A DNA stretch of 64,000 nucleotides, taken from the NCBI GenBank assembly GCA_017991675.1, contig JAGOQB010000002.1, positions 124,001 to 188,000 of the forward strand. The letters are read 5' to 3'. A program made the position numbers and the translations under genes. This document shows positions 35,651 through 45,482 of this stretch, in pieces. The stretch is from Phenylobacterium sp. (GTDB taxonomy: Bacteria > Pseudomonadota > Alphaproteobacteria > Caulobacterales > Caulobacteraceae). The notes beneath the pieces are model-generated. The model made no database searches. It was not told the origin of the DNA and saw nothing but the letters and a program-made list of their open reading frames with translations. The number at the start of each line of letters is the position of its first letter. Within the stretch, counting starts at the first letter, position 1.

Positions 35651-36577
35651 CTAGCGCCGATCCTCCAGCGCCCGTTCGACCGCCAGCGCCAGATCGAGCG
35701 CGCGGGCCGCCTCCTGGGCGGTCACGATCGGGCGAGGCGCCTCGCCGCGCACCGCCGCCAGGAAACCCTCGACGCTGGTCGCCAGGGTGTCCTTCACCGC
35801 CGGAGCCTCGGCATAGTCCTCGTTCAGCGCAAAGCCCGTGGTGTTGCGGAACTTGCGGCTGATGAAGTCGATCTCGACCTCGCCGGACGGATAGACCAGC
35901 TTCATGCTGCGCTTGCGCTCCAGCGCCATGCGCGAGGAATCGAACACCGCGGTGAAACCGTCGTCGAAGGTCACCTCCGCGCGGGCCTGGTCCCAGCCGC
36001 CGGAAAAGTCGACCGTCCCCTCGCCCTCCACCGCCATGGGCTGCGCCGTCGACAGCGACAGCGCCAGGTCCAGGTCGTGGATCATCAGGTCGAGCACGAC
36101 CGAGACATCCAGGCTGCGCTCCGAGGGCGTGCCGTGGCGGATCGACTCCAGGCTCAGCGGCTGTTCGGGAATGTCGAACAGGCCCATGGCCTCGAACACC
36201 ACCCGCTCCTGGTGGCCGCAGGCGACCACGAGGTTCTGCCGGGCGGCCTCCGCCATGATCTTGTCGGCGTCGTCCAGGCTGATGGCTATGGGCTTTTCGA
36301 TGTAGACCGGCTTGCCCGCCTTCAGCGCCGCCAGCGCGCCCTCGATATGGGCGCTGGCCGGCGAGGCGACGGTGACGACATCGCAGGCCTCGAGGAACTC
36401 GTCGATCTTGTGGAACGCTCGGCCGCCCAGCGGGACGGCCAGGGCCGCGGCGCGGTCCGGGTGATGGGTGTCGAGCACCGCCGACAGCACGGCGCCTTTG
36501 GCGCCCGCATACTTGCGCGCATGATGGCCGCCGAACACGCCGGCGCCGATCACGCCGCCTCGCAGGGGTTCGCCCAT
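35651..36577 (-). CDS. Gfo/Idh/MocA family oxidoreductase
   Basis: This 308-residue NAD(P)-dependent enzyme starts with a Rossmann motif (GVIGAGVFGGHHARKYA) and contains the family catalytic segment KPVYIEKPIAISLDDAD with the E-K-P triad. The C-terminal domain provides the substrate site (VVLDLMIHDLDLALSL). The ATG at 36577 was chosen since GGAG lies eight bases upstream; five codons further up is a weaker start. Substrates in this family are usually sugars or sugar nucleotides; which one cannot be deduced. Confidence 0.85.
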   Translation of the reverse strand: MGEPLRGGVIGAGVFGGHHARKYAGAKGAVLSAVLDTHHPDRAAALAVPLGGRAFHKIDEFLEACDVVTVASPASAHIEGALAALKAGKPVYIEKPIAISLDDADKIMAEAARQNLVVACGHQERVVFEAMGLFDIPEQPLSLESIRHGTPSERSLDVSVVLDLMIHDLDLALSLSTAQPMAVEGEGTVDFSGGWDQARAEVTFDDGFTAVFDSSRMALERKRSMKLVYPSGEVEIDFISRKFRNTTGFALNEDYAEAPAVKDTLATSVEGFLAAVRGEAPRPIVTAQEAARALDLALAVERALEDRR

Positions 36578-36697
36578 GGATTCGCTCCGCAACCAACTCT
36601 AGCGCCGCGCCTTACACGGAAGCCCCACTCGACGCCACCTGCGCCGAGCGCCAACATGGGCCTCAAACTACGACAGGCGGGCAAGGGAGACGCCAGA

Positions 36698-37702
36698 ATG
36701 ACCACCTCGCGCGAGGTCCGGCTGAAGAGCCGCCCCGTCGGCACGCCGACCGCCGACAACTTCGAACTGGCCTCCATCACCCTGCCCGCGCCCGCGCCCG
36801 GCGAGGTCCAGGTGCGCAACGACTGGATGACCGTCGATCCCTACATGCGCGGCCGCATGAACGACGCCAAGAGCTATGCGGCGCCCTTCGCCCTGGGCGA
36901 AGCCATGCACGGCGGGGCGATCGGCACGGTCGTCGCCTCCGCCGACGAGGGCTTCAAGCCCGGCGACCTGGTGCAATCCAACTACGGCTGGCGCGAGGCG
37001 TTCAACGCCCACGCCTCGATGGTGCAGAAGCTCGACACCATGGGGCTACCGCCGCAGGCGTTCCTGGGCGCGGCCGGCATACCGGGCATGACCGCCTATG
37101 CCGGGCTGCTGCGGGTCGCGGCCTTGAAGGACGGCGACGTGGTCTTCGTCTCGGCCGCCTCCGGGGCGGTCGGCTCGATGGTCTGCCAGATCGCCAAGCT
37201 CAAGGGCCACAAGATCATCGGCTCGGCCGGCGGGGCGGAGAAGGTCCGTTTCCTGAAGGACGAGCTCGGAGTCGACGAGGTGATCGACTACAAGGCCGCG
37301 CCCGACCTGATAAAGGCGCTGGAGGCCGCCGCGCCTGAGGGGATCGACGTCTATTTCGACAATGTCGGCGGCGACCACCTGGAGGCCGCGCTCAACTCCG
37401 CCCGGCCCTTCGCCCGCTTTGCGCTGTGCGGGATGATCTCGATGTACAACGCCACCACCCCGCCGCCGGGACCGCGCAACATCGCCCAGGCGGTCGGCAA
37501 GCAGATCCGCATGGAGGGGTTCATCGTCTCCAGCCACTACGACCTGCTGCAGGCCTTCCACCACGACCTGGCCGAGTGGCACGCCGCCGGCAAGCTGCAG
37601 TGGCGCGAGACCGTAGTCGAGGGCGTCGAGCGCGCGCCGGAGGCCTTCCTCAAGCTGTTCTCCGGTGAGAACTTCGGGAAGATGCTGGTCAAGCTTTCCT
37701 GA
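36698..37702 (+). CDS. NADP-dependent alkenal/enone reductase (MDR family)
   Basis: This 334-residue zinc-free medium-chain reductase resembles curcumin/prostaglandin reductases. Segments are VRNDWMTVDPYMRGRMND, IPGMTAYAGLLRVAALKDGDVVFVSAASGAVGSMVCQIAKLKGHKIIGSAGG (NADP-binding), and DVYFDNVGGDHLEAAL. The ATG at 36698 follows AAGGGAGA; a longer open frame upstream overlaps the oppositely oriented oxidoreductase gene and is spurious. It probably reduces C=C bonds of reactive enals or enones. Confidence 0.9.
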   Translation: MTTSREVRLKSRPVGTPTADNFELASITLPAPAPGEVQVRNDWMTVDPYMRGRMNDAKSYAAPFALGEAMHGGAIGTVVASADEGFKPGDLVQSNYGWREAFNAHASMVQKLDTMGLPPQAFLGAAGIPGMTAYAGLLRVAALKDGDVVFVSAASGAVGSMVCQIAKLKGHKIIGSAGGAEKVRFLKDELGVDEVIDYKAAPDLIKALEAAAPEGIDVYFDNVGGDHLEAALNSARPFARFALCGMISMYNATTPPPGPRNIAQAVGKQIRMEGFIVSSHYDLLQAFHHDLAEWHAAGKLQWRETVVEGVERAPEAFLKLFSGENFGKMLVKLS

Positions 37703-37765
37703 GGGCGTTGGCCGCTCGGTAACGAGCCGCTACAAGCCAGAGGTTAGTCGCCGCCGGAGTTTCCC

Positions 37766-38665
37766 GTGTCCCGCCTGTTCAGCGCCTATGTGATCGTCGA
37801 CTGGAGCGCGGCGGCCAAGCCCGCCACGGGCCCGGACTCCGTCTGGATCGGGGTGATGAAGCGCGACCTGCGCTTCCGGCTTTCGTTCGAGGCGTTCAAC
37901 CCCGCCACCCGCGCCGAGGCCGAGAAGAAGCTCGGCGAGATTCTCGACGACTTCCAGAAGCGGGGCGAGCGCGTGCTGGTCGGATTCGACTTCCCGCTCG
38001 GCTTCCCGCGCGGCCTGGCCAAGGCGCTCGCCCTGCCCGGCGACCTGCCGTGGCGCGCGGTCTGGGACCAGCTCGACAAGATGGTCAAGGACAAGGCCGA
38101 CAACACCAACAACCGCTTCGGGGTCGGCTCGGAGATCAACCGGCGGCTGACCGGCGGCCCGTTCCCGTTCTGGGGCTGCCCGCCCAAGGACGCGCTCACC
38201 ACCCTGCAGCCGAAGCGCCCGCGCGCCCATGGCCCCGACGATCTGCCCGAGTTCCGGCATGCGGACCTGGCGGCCAAGGGCGCGGCCTCGATCTGGAAGC
38301 TTTACTACAACGGCTCGGTCGGCGGTCAGGCGATCCTGGGCATCCCGGCCGTCCGCCGCCTCAAGCTCGCCCGCAGCGAGGCCGTGAAGGTCTGGCCGTT
38401 CGAGGGCGGCTTCAAGGCGCTGACCGAGGCCGATCTGGCCGGGGTCGAGGTGGTCGTGGCCGAGGTCTACCCCTCGCTCTACAAGGCCCAGCCGCAGCCC
38501 GGCGAGATCAAGGATCAGGCTCAGGTCCGGGTGACCGCCGAGCACTTCGCGCGGCTGGACGAGACCGGCAAGCTGGGCGCGATCTTCGGGGCCAAGAACT
38601 CCGCCGCCGACGTGATCGTCGACGCCGAGACCGAGGAAGGCTGGATCCTGGGCGTCGAGGCCTAG
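37766..38665 (+). CDS. Conserved protein with DWSA motif, RNase H-like fold possible
   Basis: This 299-residue soluble protein starts from GTG with YVIVDWSAAAKPATGPDSVWIGV, an Asp-containing opening also found in DUF429-like predicted nucleases. Further segments are VLVGFDFPLGFPRG (second Asp), a long central part GGPFPFWGCPPKD, and VVVAEVYPSLYK with an acidic residue. Such spaced Asp and Glu residues suit an RNase H-like metal site. Related alphaproteobacterial proteins carry inconsistent names (cobalamin or molybdopterin biosynthesis). No function can be assigned from context; the gene stands alone. Confidence 0.68.
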   Translation: MSRLFSAYVIVDWSAAAKPATGPDSVWIGVMKRDLRFRLSFEAFNPATRAEAEKKLGEILDDFQKRGERVLVGFDFPLGFPRGLAKALALPGDLPWRAVWDQLDKMVKDKADNTNNRFGVGSEINRRLTGGPFPFWGCPPKDALTTLQPKRPRAHGPDDLPEFRHADLAAKGAASIWKLYYNGSVGGQAILGIPAVRRLKLARSEAVKVWPFEGGFKALTEADLAGVEVVVAEVYPSLYKAQPQPGEIKDQAQVRVTAEHFARLDETGKLGAIFGAKNSAADVIVDAETEEGWILGVEA

Positions 38666-38675
38666 ATCGGGCCGA

Positions 38676-39086
38676 TCAGGCCGCGGCCGAGGTTTCCGCA
38701 GCCCGGTCGCTGGCCCGGCGGCGGCGCTCGACCACCGGCGGGCTGCGCAGCGACTGGATCCACATCGGAACCCAGACCGCGAAGGCGCCGGCCGCGTCGG
38801 CGGCCAGATCGCTGAAGCTGACCCCGCGATGGGTGAACATCTGCGCCACCTCGATCGAGGCCCCCAGCATGACCGCGGCCAGCGTGATCTCCAGGCGGCG
38901 GTTCTTGGGGAACGCGGCCATCATCAGGGCGGTCAGGCCGTAGAAGGCGATGAAGTGAGCGGCCTTGTCGGCCGGCACGAAGTTCTTCTCCACGCCCTGC
39001 AGGCCAGGCGTGACCATGCCGATCCCGCACACCAGGGCGGCGGCGACCAGCAGGCAGCGGGCGGTGGTCTTCGGCGAGAGAACCAT
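38676..39086 (-). CDS. VanZ-like membrane protein
   Basis: This 136-residue protein resembles the VanZ family: an N-terminal membrane helix, then ADKAAHFIAFYGLTALMMAAFP, the typical D-K-x-x-H-F helix, and ASIEVAQMFTHRGVSFSDLAADAAGAFAVW, the second signature. There are about four membrane segments and a charged C-terminus. The ATG at 39086 follows GAGGG; a GTG three codons earlier is too near that site. VanZ itself lowers teicoplanin sensitivity; most homologues have no known role. Confidence 0.78.
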   Translation of the reverse strand: MVLSPKTTARCLLVAAALVCGIGMVTPGLQGVEKNFVPADKAAHFIAFYGLTALMMAAFPKNRRLEITLAAVMLGASIEVAQMFTHRGVSFSDLAADAAGAFAVWVPMWIQSLRSPPVVERRRRASDRAAETSAAA

Positions 39087-39145
39087 GGCCGGCACCCTCG
39101 CAGATCAGCGTGAATCGACCGTTCACCGCGCGAAAAATAGTTCCG

Positions 39146-40522
39146 CTACAACCCGCGGCGGGCCAGCATCCAGAAGCGCGCGCTGAGCAGGCCGGCCGAC
39201 AGGAACGAGGCGGCGATCACCGCCCAGACGATGCCGTTCAGCCCGATCTTCAGATGGATGGCCAGGAACCAGGCCAGCGGCATCATCACCAGGACATAGC
39301 TGGTCAGGTGGGTGAAGGTCGGCAGCCAGACGTCGCCGCGCGCCCGCAGCGCCTGGGCGATGACCACCTGCAGCGCGTCAACCAGGAAGAACAGGCAGGA
39401 CAGCACCAGGGCCGCCGCGGCCATCGCAATGACCACCTTGTCGGCGGTGTAGGCCTGGCTGATCAGGCTGGCGGTCGGCCAGATGACCAGCGAGATCACC
39501 AGGCCGAAGACGGCGGTCATGCCAAAGCCGATCAGGCCGGCGCGGGTCACTCCGCGGGGGTCGCGCGCGCCATAGGCGCGGCCGACCATCACCGCGGTGC
39601 CGGTCGACAGGCCCAGCGGCACCATGAAGACCAGCGCGGCGACGTTGAGCACCACGGCCCAGGCCGCGACGTGCAGGCCGCCCATCCAGCCGGCGAAGAT
39701 GTTCATCGAGGCGAAGGCCGCGACCTCGAAGAAGTTCGAAGCGCCGGCGCCGTAGCCGATACGCCGCTGCTCGACCTCGGCGGGCTTGTCGCGCTCGGGC
39801 TTGTTGAACACACCCAGCGCGCGCGCCTCGGGCATGCGCCAGATGTAGATCAGCATGGCCAGGGCCAGGAAGGTCCGCGCCCCGGTCGTCGCCCACGCGC
39901 CGCCGACCGCGCCCAGCGCCGGCAGGCCGAAGTTGCCGGGCACCAGGACCAGCAGCAGGGCCAGGTTCACGCCATTGGCCAGCCACATCATCACCGCGCC
40001 GGGCTTGGGCTTGCCGAGCCCCTCCAGCCAGAAGCTGGCGGCCACGCTGAAGGCGTAGCCTGGCAGCGACAGAGCGAAGATCAGCATCGCCCTGGCCGCG
40101 CCGTCGGCCAGGTCCTTGTCCAGGCCGATGACGTGCAGGAAGGTCGGGCCGGCCGCCAGCGTGATCGCCATCGAGACCACGCCGATCCAGAAGCCGTACG
40201 ACAGGCCCCGGCGCAGCACCGCGCCCGTCAGTTCGCGCCGCCCCTGCCCGATCCGCCGCGCGGTCATCACCTGGACCCCGGTGAGCAGCCCCACGCACAT
40301 GGTCACCACGACGCTGGTCGGGGCCCAGGCCAAGGCGTGATAGCCGAGCTGGGTCGCCGAATAGCGGCCGACGACGATGGCGTCCGACAGCCCCATGACC
40401 ATGATGCCCAGGCGCGACAGCACGACCGGCCACGAGAGCTTCCACAGCTCCGCAGTTTCCTTGCGCACAACGTCGATTTCGCGCGCTCCCGAGGGAAGAG
40501 CAGCCTGGGCCGGGTCGGCCAT
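39146..40522 (-). CDS. MATE-family efflux transporter
   Basis: This 458-residue protein has twelve predicted membrane segments in two homologous halves, the layout of the NorM branch. Typical segments are KLSWPVVLSRLGIMVMGLSDAIVVGRYSATQLGYHALAWAP in the first half and GLSTGTAVMVGRAYGARDPRGVTRAG in the second. It should export cationic drugs or metabolites using Na+ or H+. The ATG at 40522 follows GGTGAG; the open frame continues upstream through a low-complexity stretch that is not conserved-looking. The 181-base gap to aroG contains a small AAGCCGC/GCGGCTT stem only. Confidence 0.9.
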   Translation of the reverse strand: MADPAQAALPSGAREIDVVRKETAELWKLSWPVVLSRLGIMVMGLSDAIVVGRYSATQLGYHALAWAPTSVVVTMCVGLLTGVQVMTARRIGQGRRELTGAVLRRGLSYGFWIGVVSMAITLAAGPTFLHVIGLDKDLADGAARAMLIFALSLPGYAFSVAASFWLEGLGKPKPGAVMMWLANGVNLALLLVLVPGNFGLPALGAVGGAWATTGARTFLALAMLIYIWRMPEARALGVFNKPERDKPAEVEQRRIGYGAGASNFFEVAAFASMNIFAGWMGGLHVAAWAVVLNVAALVFMVPLGLSTGTAVMVGRAYGARDPRGVTRAGLIGFGMTAVFGLVISLVIWPTASLISQAYTADKVVIAMAAAALVLSCLFFLVDALQVVIAQALRARGDVWLPTFTHLTSYVLVMMPLAWFLAIHLKIGLNGIVWAVIAASFLSAGLLSARFWMLARRGL

Positions 40523-40703
40523 GATCTCACCGGTTTTCAAAGAAGGCGCGGAACGTGACGCGTTGCAACACAAGCCGCAAGGGGCGGCTTGGCCGGCATG
40601 CTCATTTTCCAGGCGCCCGGCGCCCGCCAAGGCACAGGCGAGCGCTCACCCCGGCGCCTGTCGAACCGGCCTGCGGGAGCGCAGAGCGCCCCCGCCTCGC
40701 GGG

Positions 40704-42083
40704 TCAGATCGCCGCGCGGAGCGCCGCTTCCAGGCGTTCTTCCTTGAGCTTCTCGGCCACCAGGAAGGCCAGCTCCAGCGCCTGCTCGCCGTTCAGGCGC
40801 GGATCGCAGTGGGTGTGGTAGCGGTCGGCCAGGTCGCCTTCAGAGAGCGCCCGCGCGCCGCCGAGGCACTCGGTGACGTTCTGGCCGGTCATCTCCAGGT
40901 GGACGCCGCCCGGGTGCACGCCTTCGGATTCGGCGATCTGCACGAAGCTCTTCACCTCAGACAAAATGCGGTCGAAGGGCCGCGTCTTGTAGCCGTTGGC
41001 GGCGGTCAGGGTGTTGCCGTGCATCGGATCGATGGCCCAGACCACCGAACGCCCCGATTTCTTGGTCGCCTGCAGCAGGCGCGGCAGGCGCTCGGCGATC
41101 TTGTCGTGACCGAAGCGGCCGTAGAGGGTCAGCCGGCCCGGCTCATTCTTCGGGTTCAGCACGTCGATGAGCCGCAGCAGGTCGTCCGGCTCCATGGTCG
41201 GGCCGCACTTCACGCCGATCGGGTTCTTGATGCCGCGGAAGAATTCGATGTGCGCACCGTCCAACTGCCGGGTGCGCTCGCCGATCCAGATCAGGTGGGC
41301 CGAGGTGTCGTACCACTCGCCCGAGGTGGAATCGACGCGGGTCATCGCCTCCTCGAAGCCCAGCAGCAGGGCCTCGTGGCTGGTGAAGAACTCCACGCGG
41401 TGCAGGTCGGGCTGGCTTTCCGGGGTCACGCCGATGGCGGCCATGAAGGTCAGCGCCTCGCTGATCTTCTCCGACAGCTCACGATACTTGGCGCCCTGCG
41501 GGCTGTCGGCGACGAAGCCCAGGGTCCAGCGATGGATGTTGTAGAGGTCGGCATAGCCGCCGCCGGCGAAGGCGCGCAGCAGGTTGAGGGTCGAGGCCGA
41601 CTGCCCATAGGCTTGCAGCAGACGCTGCGGGTCAGGGCGACGGGACGCCTCGTCGAACTCCATGCCGTTGATGATGTCGCCGCGATAGGACGGCAGCTCG
41701 ACGCCGTTCACGGTCTCGACCGGCGACGAGCGCGGCTTGGCGAACTGGCCGGCCATGCGCCCGACCTTCACCACCGGCTTGCCGCCGGCGAAGGTCAGCA
41801 CCACCGCCATCTGCAGGATCAGGCGGAAGGTGTCGCGGATGTTGTCGGCGTGGAATTCCTTGAAGCTCTCGGCGCAGTCGCCGCCCTGCAGCAGGAAGGC
41901 GCGGCCCTCGGCGACGTCGCCCAGCAGGCTCTTCAGGCGACGGGCCTCGCCGGCGAACACCAGCGGCGGCATCCCGCGCAGCACCTGCTCCACCTTCGCC
42001 ACCTCGGCCAGATCCGGATAGTCGGTCGGCACGTGCTTGGCGGGCTTGTTCCTCCAGGAGGCAGGCGTCCAATGTTCGGTCAT
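40704..42083 (-). CDS. DAHP synthase, class II
   Basis: This 459-residue enzyme joins phosphoenolpyruvate and erythrose 4-phosphate in the first step of the shikimate pathway. It is the plant-like class II type: [20 protein letters not shown] at the start, [21 protein letters not shown] with the metal-binding Cys, [16 protein letters not shown], the [14 protein letters not shown] loop and [18 protein letters not shown]. Length is standard. It is transcribed alone and is probably the main aromatic pathway entry enzyme if no class I gene is present elsewhere. Confidence 0.96.
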   Translation of the reverse strand: MTEHWTPASWRNKPAKHVPTDYPDLAEVAKVEQVLRGMPPLVFAGEARRLKSLLGDVAEGRAFLLQGGDCAESFKEFHADNIRDTFRLILQMAVVLTFAGGKPVVKVGRMAGQFAKPRSSPVETVNGVELPSYRGDIINGMEFDEASRRPDPQRLLQAYGQSASTLNLLRAFAGGGYADLYNIHRWTLGFVADSPQGAKYRELSEKISEALTFMAAIGVTPESQPDLHRVEFFTSHEALLLGFEEAMTRVDSTSGEWYDTSAHLIWIGERTRQLDGAHIEFFRGIKNPIGVKCGPTMEPDDLLRLIDVLNPKNEPGRLTLYGRFGHDKIAERLPRLLQATKKSGRSVVWAIDPMHGNTLTAANGYKTRPFDRILSEVKSFVQIAESEGVHPGGVHLEMTGQNVTECLGGARALSEGDLADRYHTHCDPRLNGEQALELAFLVAEKLKEERLEAALRAAI

Positions 42084-42178
42084 GGCTCAACTCCGCGCCC
42101 GCACGACGAACGGGCCGAGGGCTTCTAAACCCAGAATGATTGCGCAGTCGATGACGTAGGGAGGCCTTGAGCCCCCTG

Positions 42179-43375
42179 CTAGGCGTTTTCCGCCCGGCCC
42201 TGTCGCAGAACCGCCATGCATCCGGCCGCCGCCAGTCCGCCGACCGCCAGCCACCATTCCTGCCAGACGCCGAACGAGACGGCCGAGAAGGTCAGGTAAG
42301 CGACCGCCGTGCCGACGGCGACCCCGCGGCCGACATCGCGGCGCGGCTGGCTCTGGCTGGCGATGGTCACGAACCAGAACACCGCCGCCGCCGTCGCGCC
42401 GATCAGGCCAAGCTCAAGCCAGACCTGCAGCGGGCCGTTGTGCGGGTGCAGGGTGATGCCGGGACCGAACATCCGGCTGGCGTCGATGCCCCAGCCGCGC
42501 AGCGGGTGGTCGCCGATCCAGTCGGCCGCATGGCGCCAATAGCCCATCCGCAGCGACCAGGAGAGCGGCACCTCGCGCTCCAGCGCCTGGAACCAGCCGA
42601 GCTGGCGCGTGATCCAGACCACCGCCGGCGCAGCCAGGAACAACACCGCCGCCGCGCCCGCGACGACGCGCGGGGCCCAGACCGGCCAGCGCCACACCGC
42701 CCCGACAGCCAGGGTGCTGAGCACCAGGGCGATCACCGGCGCGTCGGCGTCGAGGCCGAAGCTCGCGCCCAGGACGCCGGCGACCATCAGCAGGCCCGGC
42801 CAGACGCCGGCGCCGGCGCGCCAGCCCGCCAGGGCCGCGGCCGGGGTCAGCACGGCCAGCACGAAGCCGCCTTGGGCGACGTTCTTGACCGCCAGGTCCG
42901 GCCGGATCGGATCGTTCATCGCATTGCGCAGCGCCTGGTAGACGCCAGCCCCGGTCAGAGCCTCGACGGCCAGCAGCGCGCCGAGCAGAGCCATGCCCCA
43001 GGCGAAGATGCGCAGGACCGGGGCGCGGCTGGCCGCGGGCAGCGCCGCCGCCGCCCGGAACAGCGCCCAATAGAGGACGCCCTGCAGGACCAGCTTCATG
43101 GCCGTGGCCTGCCCGGCCTTGGTCGGATGGAACGGGCTCCAGAGCATCGAGACCAGCGCCCAGATCGACAGCACCAGGATCGCCAGGGCGGCCGGACGGT
43201 CCCGCTCGGCCATGCGCAGCGCGCCCAGGCTGAGCAGGCCGCTCAGCCCCGCGATCGGCGCGAAGGCCAGCGGCCCGACCCAGCCGGCGACCGGCGCCAG
43301 CACGAAGGCGAAGGCCAGCACCCAGCCGTACCAGGAAGCCTCCCGGACGGGGACGCTCGCCTCCGCAGCCGTCAC
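42179..43375 (-). CDS. O-antigen ligase/polymerase family membrane protein
   Basis: This 398-residue protein has about ten to twelve membrane segments. The signature region is a periplasmic loop with GYWRHAADWIGDHPLRGWGIDASRMFGPGITLHPHNGPLQVWLELGLIGA, where the conserved H-P-H-N is typical of O-antigen ligase (WaaL) and polymerase (Wzy_C) proteins. The GTG start at 43375 overlaps the glutathione reductase stop (GTGA). A longer frame upstream lies inside that gene and is rejected. It may attach O-antigen to lipid A core or polymerise another surface glycan; no glycan gene cluster surrounds it. Confidence 0.85.
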   Translation of the reverse strand: MTAAEASVPVREASWYGWVLAFAFVLAPVAGWVGPLAFAPIAGLSGLLSLGALRMAERDRPAALAILVLSIWALVSMLWSPFHPTKAGQATAMKLVLQGVLYWALFRAAAALPAASRAPVLRIFAWGMALLGALLAVEALTGAGVYQALRNAMNDPIRPDLAVKNVAQGGFVLAVLTPAAALAGWRAGAGVWPGLLMVAGVLGASFGLDADAPVIALVLSTLAVGAVWRWPVWAPRVVAGAAAVLFLAAPAVVWITRQLGWFQALEREVPLSWSLRMGYWRHAADWIGDHPLRGWGIDASRMFGPGITLHPHNGPLQVWLELGLIGATAAAVFWFVTIASQSQPRRDVGRGVAVGTAVAYLTFSAVSFGVWQEWWLAVGGLAAAGCMAVLRQGRAENA

Positions 43376-44748
43376 GCCGCCGCGCCCTGGGGCACGTACT
43401 TGTCGCGCATCGTCACCAGTTCTTCGGCCAAGGTCGGGTGCACGGCGCACGTCGAATCCCACTGCGGCTTGGTCACGCCCATCTTCAGGGCGATGGCGGC
43501 CATCTGGATGATCTCCGGCGAGTCCGGCCCGACCACGTGACAGCCGAGGATCTTCTCGGAGCCCACCTCCACCACCAGCTTGATCATGCAACGCTCGTCG
43601 CCCCCGTAGAAGGTCGTCTTCATCGGCCTGAAGCGGGACAGGTAGATGTCGACCTTGCCATGAAGATGGCGGGCGTCGGCCTCGGACAGGCCGACCGAGC
43701 CGACGGGCGGCTGCGAGAACACCGCCGAGGCGACCATGTCGTGATCGAAGCTGGTCGGGTTGCCGTAGAACTCGGTCTGGGCGAAGGCCGCGCCTTCGCG
43801 GATCGCCACTGGCGTCAGATTGATCCGGTCGGTGACGTCGCCGACCGCCCAGATGTTGTCGACATTGGTCTTCGAGAACTTGTCGACGACGATGGCGCCG
43901 GCCTCGTTGAGGGCCACGCCTGCGGTCTCCAGGCCCAGCCCCTCGACATACGGCTTGCGGCCGGTGGCGAACATCACGACGTCGGTCTCGATGTCGCCGC
44001 AGCCGTCCATGTGGCTGACGAGGCCGCCGGCGGTCTTCTCGATGCTCTGGTGCTGGCAGCCGAGCATGATCTTCACGCCGCGCTTCTTCATCTCCTCGGT
44101 GACGTGCGAGCGGATGTCGTCGTCGAAGCCGCGCAGGATGTTCGGGCCGCGATAGACCAGGGTGGTGTCGACCCCCAGCCCCGCGAAGATGCCGGCGAAC
44201 TCGACGGCGATGTAGCCGCCGCCGGCGACCATGATCCGCTTGGGCAGCTCAGGCAGGTGGAAGGCTTCTTCCGAAGTGATGATGTGCTCGGCGCCGGCGA
44301 AATCGGTCGGTGTCCAGGGCCGTCCGCCGGTGGCGATCAGGATCTTGCCCGCGGTGACCTCGCCCTTGCCGACCAGTTCGACGGTATGGGCGTCCTTCAG
44401 GCGGGCCTTGGCGTGGACGATCTCGACCCCGGCGTTGCTGAGGTTCGTGACGTAGATCCCCGACAGGCGGGCGATCTCGCGATCCTTGGCCTCCAGGAAG
44501 CGCTTCCAGTCGAACCGCGCCTCGCCGACGCTCCAGCCGTAGCCCTCGGCGACCTGGGCCTGATTGGCGAACTCCGAGGCGTAGACCATGAACTTCTTGG
44601 GCACGCAGCCGCGGATCACGCAGGTGCCGCCGACGCGGTGCTCCTCGGCCATGCCGACCTTGGCGCCCGACAGCGCCGCCAGCCGTCCGGCCCGCACGCC
44701 GCCCGAACCGGCCCCGATCACGAAGAGGTTGTAGTCGTACTTCGCCAC
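43372..44748 (-). CDS. gor: Glutathione-disulfide reductase
   Basis: This 458-residue flavoenzyme reduces oxidised glutathione with NADPH. It shows the FAD motif GAGSGGVRAGRLAA, the redox-active disulfide GGTCVIRGCVPKKFMVYASEF, the NAD(P)-binding segment VAGGGYIAVEFAGIFAGLG and the C-terminal catalytic HPTLAEELVT. Length is normal. The stop overlaps the start of the O-antigen-ligase-like gene. rpiA lies ten bases upstream on the same strand, so the group may share a transcript. Confidence 0.95.
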   Translation of the reverse strand: MAKYDYNLFVIGAGSGGVRAGRLAALSGAKVGMAEEHRVGGTCVIRGCVPKKFMVYASEFANQAQVAEGYGWSVGEARFDWKRFLEAKDREIARLSGIYVTNLSNAGVEIVHAKARLKDAHTVELVGKGEVTAGKILIATGGRPWTPTDFAGAEHIITSEEAFHLPELPKRIMVAGGGYIAVEFAGIFAGLGVDTTLVYRGPNILRGFDDDIRSHVTEEMKKRGVKIMLGCQHQSIEKTAGGLVSHMDGCGDIETDVVMFATGRKPYVEGLGLETAGVALNEAGAIVVDKFSKTNVDNIWAVGDVTDRINLTPVAIREGAAFAQTEFYGNPTSFDHDMVASAVFSQPPVGSVGLSEADARHLHGKVDIYLSRFRPMKTTFYGGDERCMIKLVVEVGSEKILGCHVVGPDSPEIIQMAAIALKMGVTKPQWDSTCAVHPTLAEELVTMRDKYVPQGAAA

Positions 44749-44758
44749 AGATGACTCC

Positions 44759-45445
44759 TTACGGCTCGAGGGTGACGACGCCGTCCGGCGTGCCCACCAG
44801 GGCCATGTCCGCGAGGTCCAGAAAGAGGCCGTGATCGACCACGCCGGTCACGCTTTTCAGCGCGTCGGCGAGCTGGGCGGGGTCCTCGATACGCCCGCAA
44901 GCTGCGTCATAGATGAGGTTGCCGCCGTCGGTTTTCACCGGGGCGCCGTCCTTGATGCGCAAACGCGGCGCGATCCCGAGGTCGCACTCGGCCAGGGCGT
45001 CGCAGATCCGCAGGGCCGTGGTCTCGTGCCCGAAGGCCACCACCTCGATCGGCAGCGGAAACTTGCCCAGCTTGGCGACCCGCTTTTCGGCGTCGGCGAT
45101 GACCACGCAGCGCCGGGATGCCTCCCAGACCAGCTTCTCGCGCAGCAGGGCCGCGCCGCCGCCCTTGATCAGCGACAGGGCCGGGCCGATCTCGTCGGCG
45201 CCGTCGATGGTCAGGTCGATCGATTTCACCTGGCCGAGTTCGCCCAGCCGGACGCCCAGGCTCTGCGCCAACTGCGCCGTCGCCAGCGAGGTCGGCACCC
45301 CGACGATGTCCAGCCCCCGAGCGGCCAGGGCCTTAACGAACCAGGCGGCGGTCGAGCCGGTGCCCAGGCCGACGGTCATGCCGGCCTCGACAAGGGCGGC
45401 GGCGGCCTCGCCGGCGGCCCGCTTCTGATCGTCTGCTGTGTTCAT
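44759..45445 (-). CDS. rpiA: Ribose-5-phosphate isomerase A
   Basis: This 228-residue enzyme interconverts ribose 5-phosphate and ribulose 5-phosphate. Diagnostic segments are VGLGTGSTAAWFVKALA, SIDLTIDGADEIGPALSLIKGGGAALLREKLVWEAS and LIYDAACGRIEDP. The ATG at 45445 gives MNTADDQKRAAGEAAA; a TTG six codons earlier is possible but no good ribosome site precedes it. It lies just upstream of gor. Confidence 0.95.
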   Translation of the reverse strand: MNTADDQKRAAGEAAAALVEAGMTVGLGTGSTAAWFVKALAARGLDIVGVPTSLATAQLAQSLGVRLGELGQVKSIDLTIDGADEIGPALSLIKGGGAALLREKLVWEASRRCVVIADAEKRVAKLGKFPLPIEVVAFGHETTALRICDALAECDLGIAPRLRIKDGAPVKTDGGNLIYDAACGRIEDPAQLADALKSVTGVVDHGLFLDLADMALVGTPDGVVTLEP

Positions 45446-45482
45446 GGCGGTGACATAGGCCAAGCGCGGACGGGCCGCGACG

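Noticed and set aside
40572-40590. AAGCCGC/GCGGCTT hairpin as a terminator for the MATE or DAHP synthase gene
   Set aside because: The stem has only seven pairs, lacks a T tract and lies closer to the MATE start than to the end of the DAHP synthase gene.
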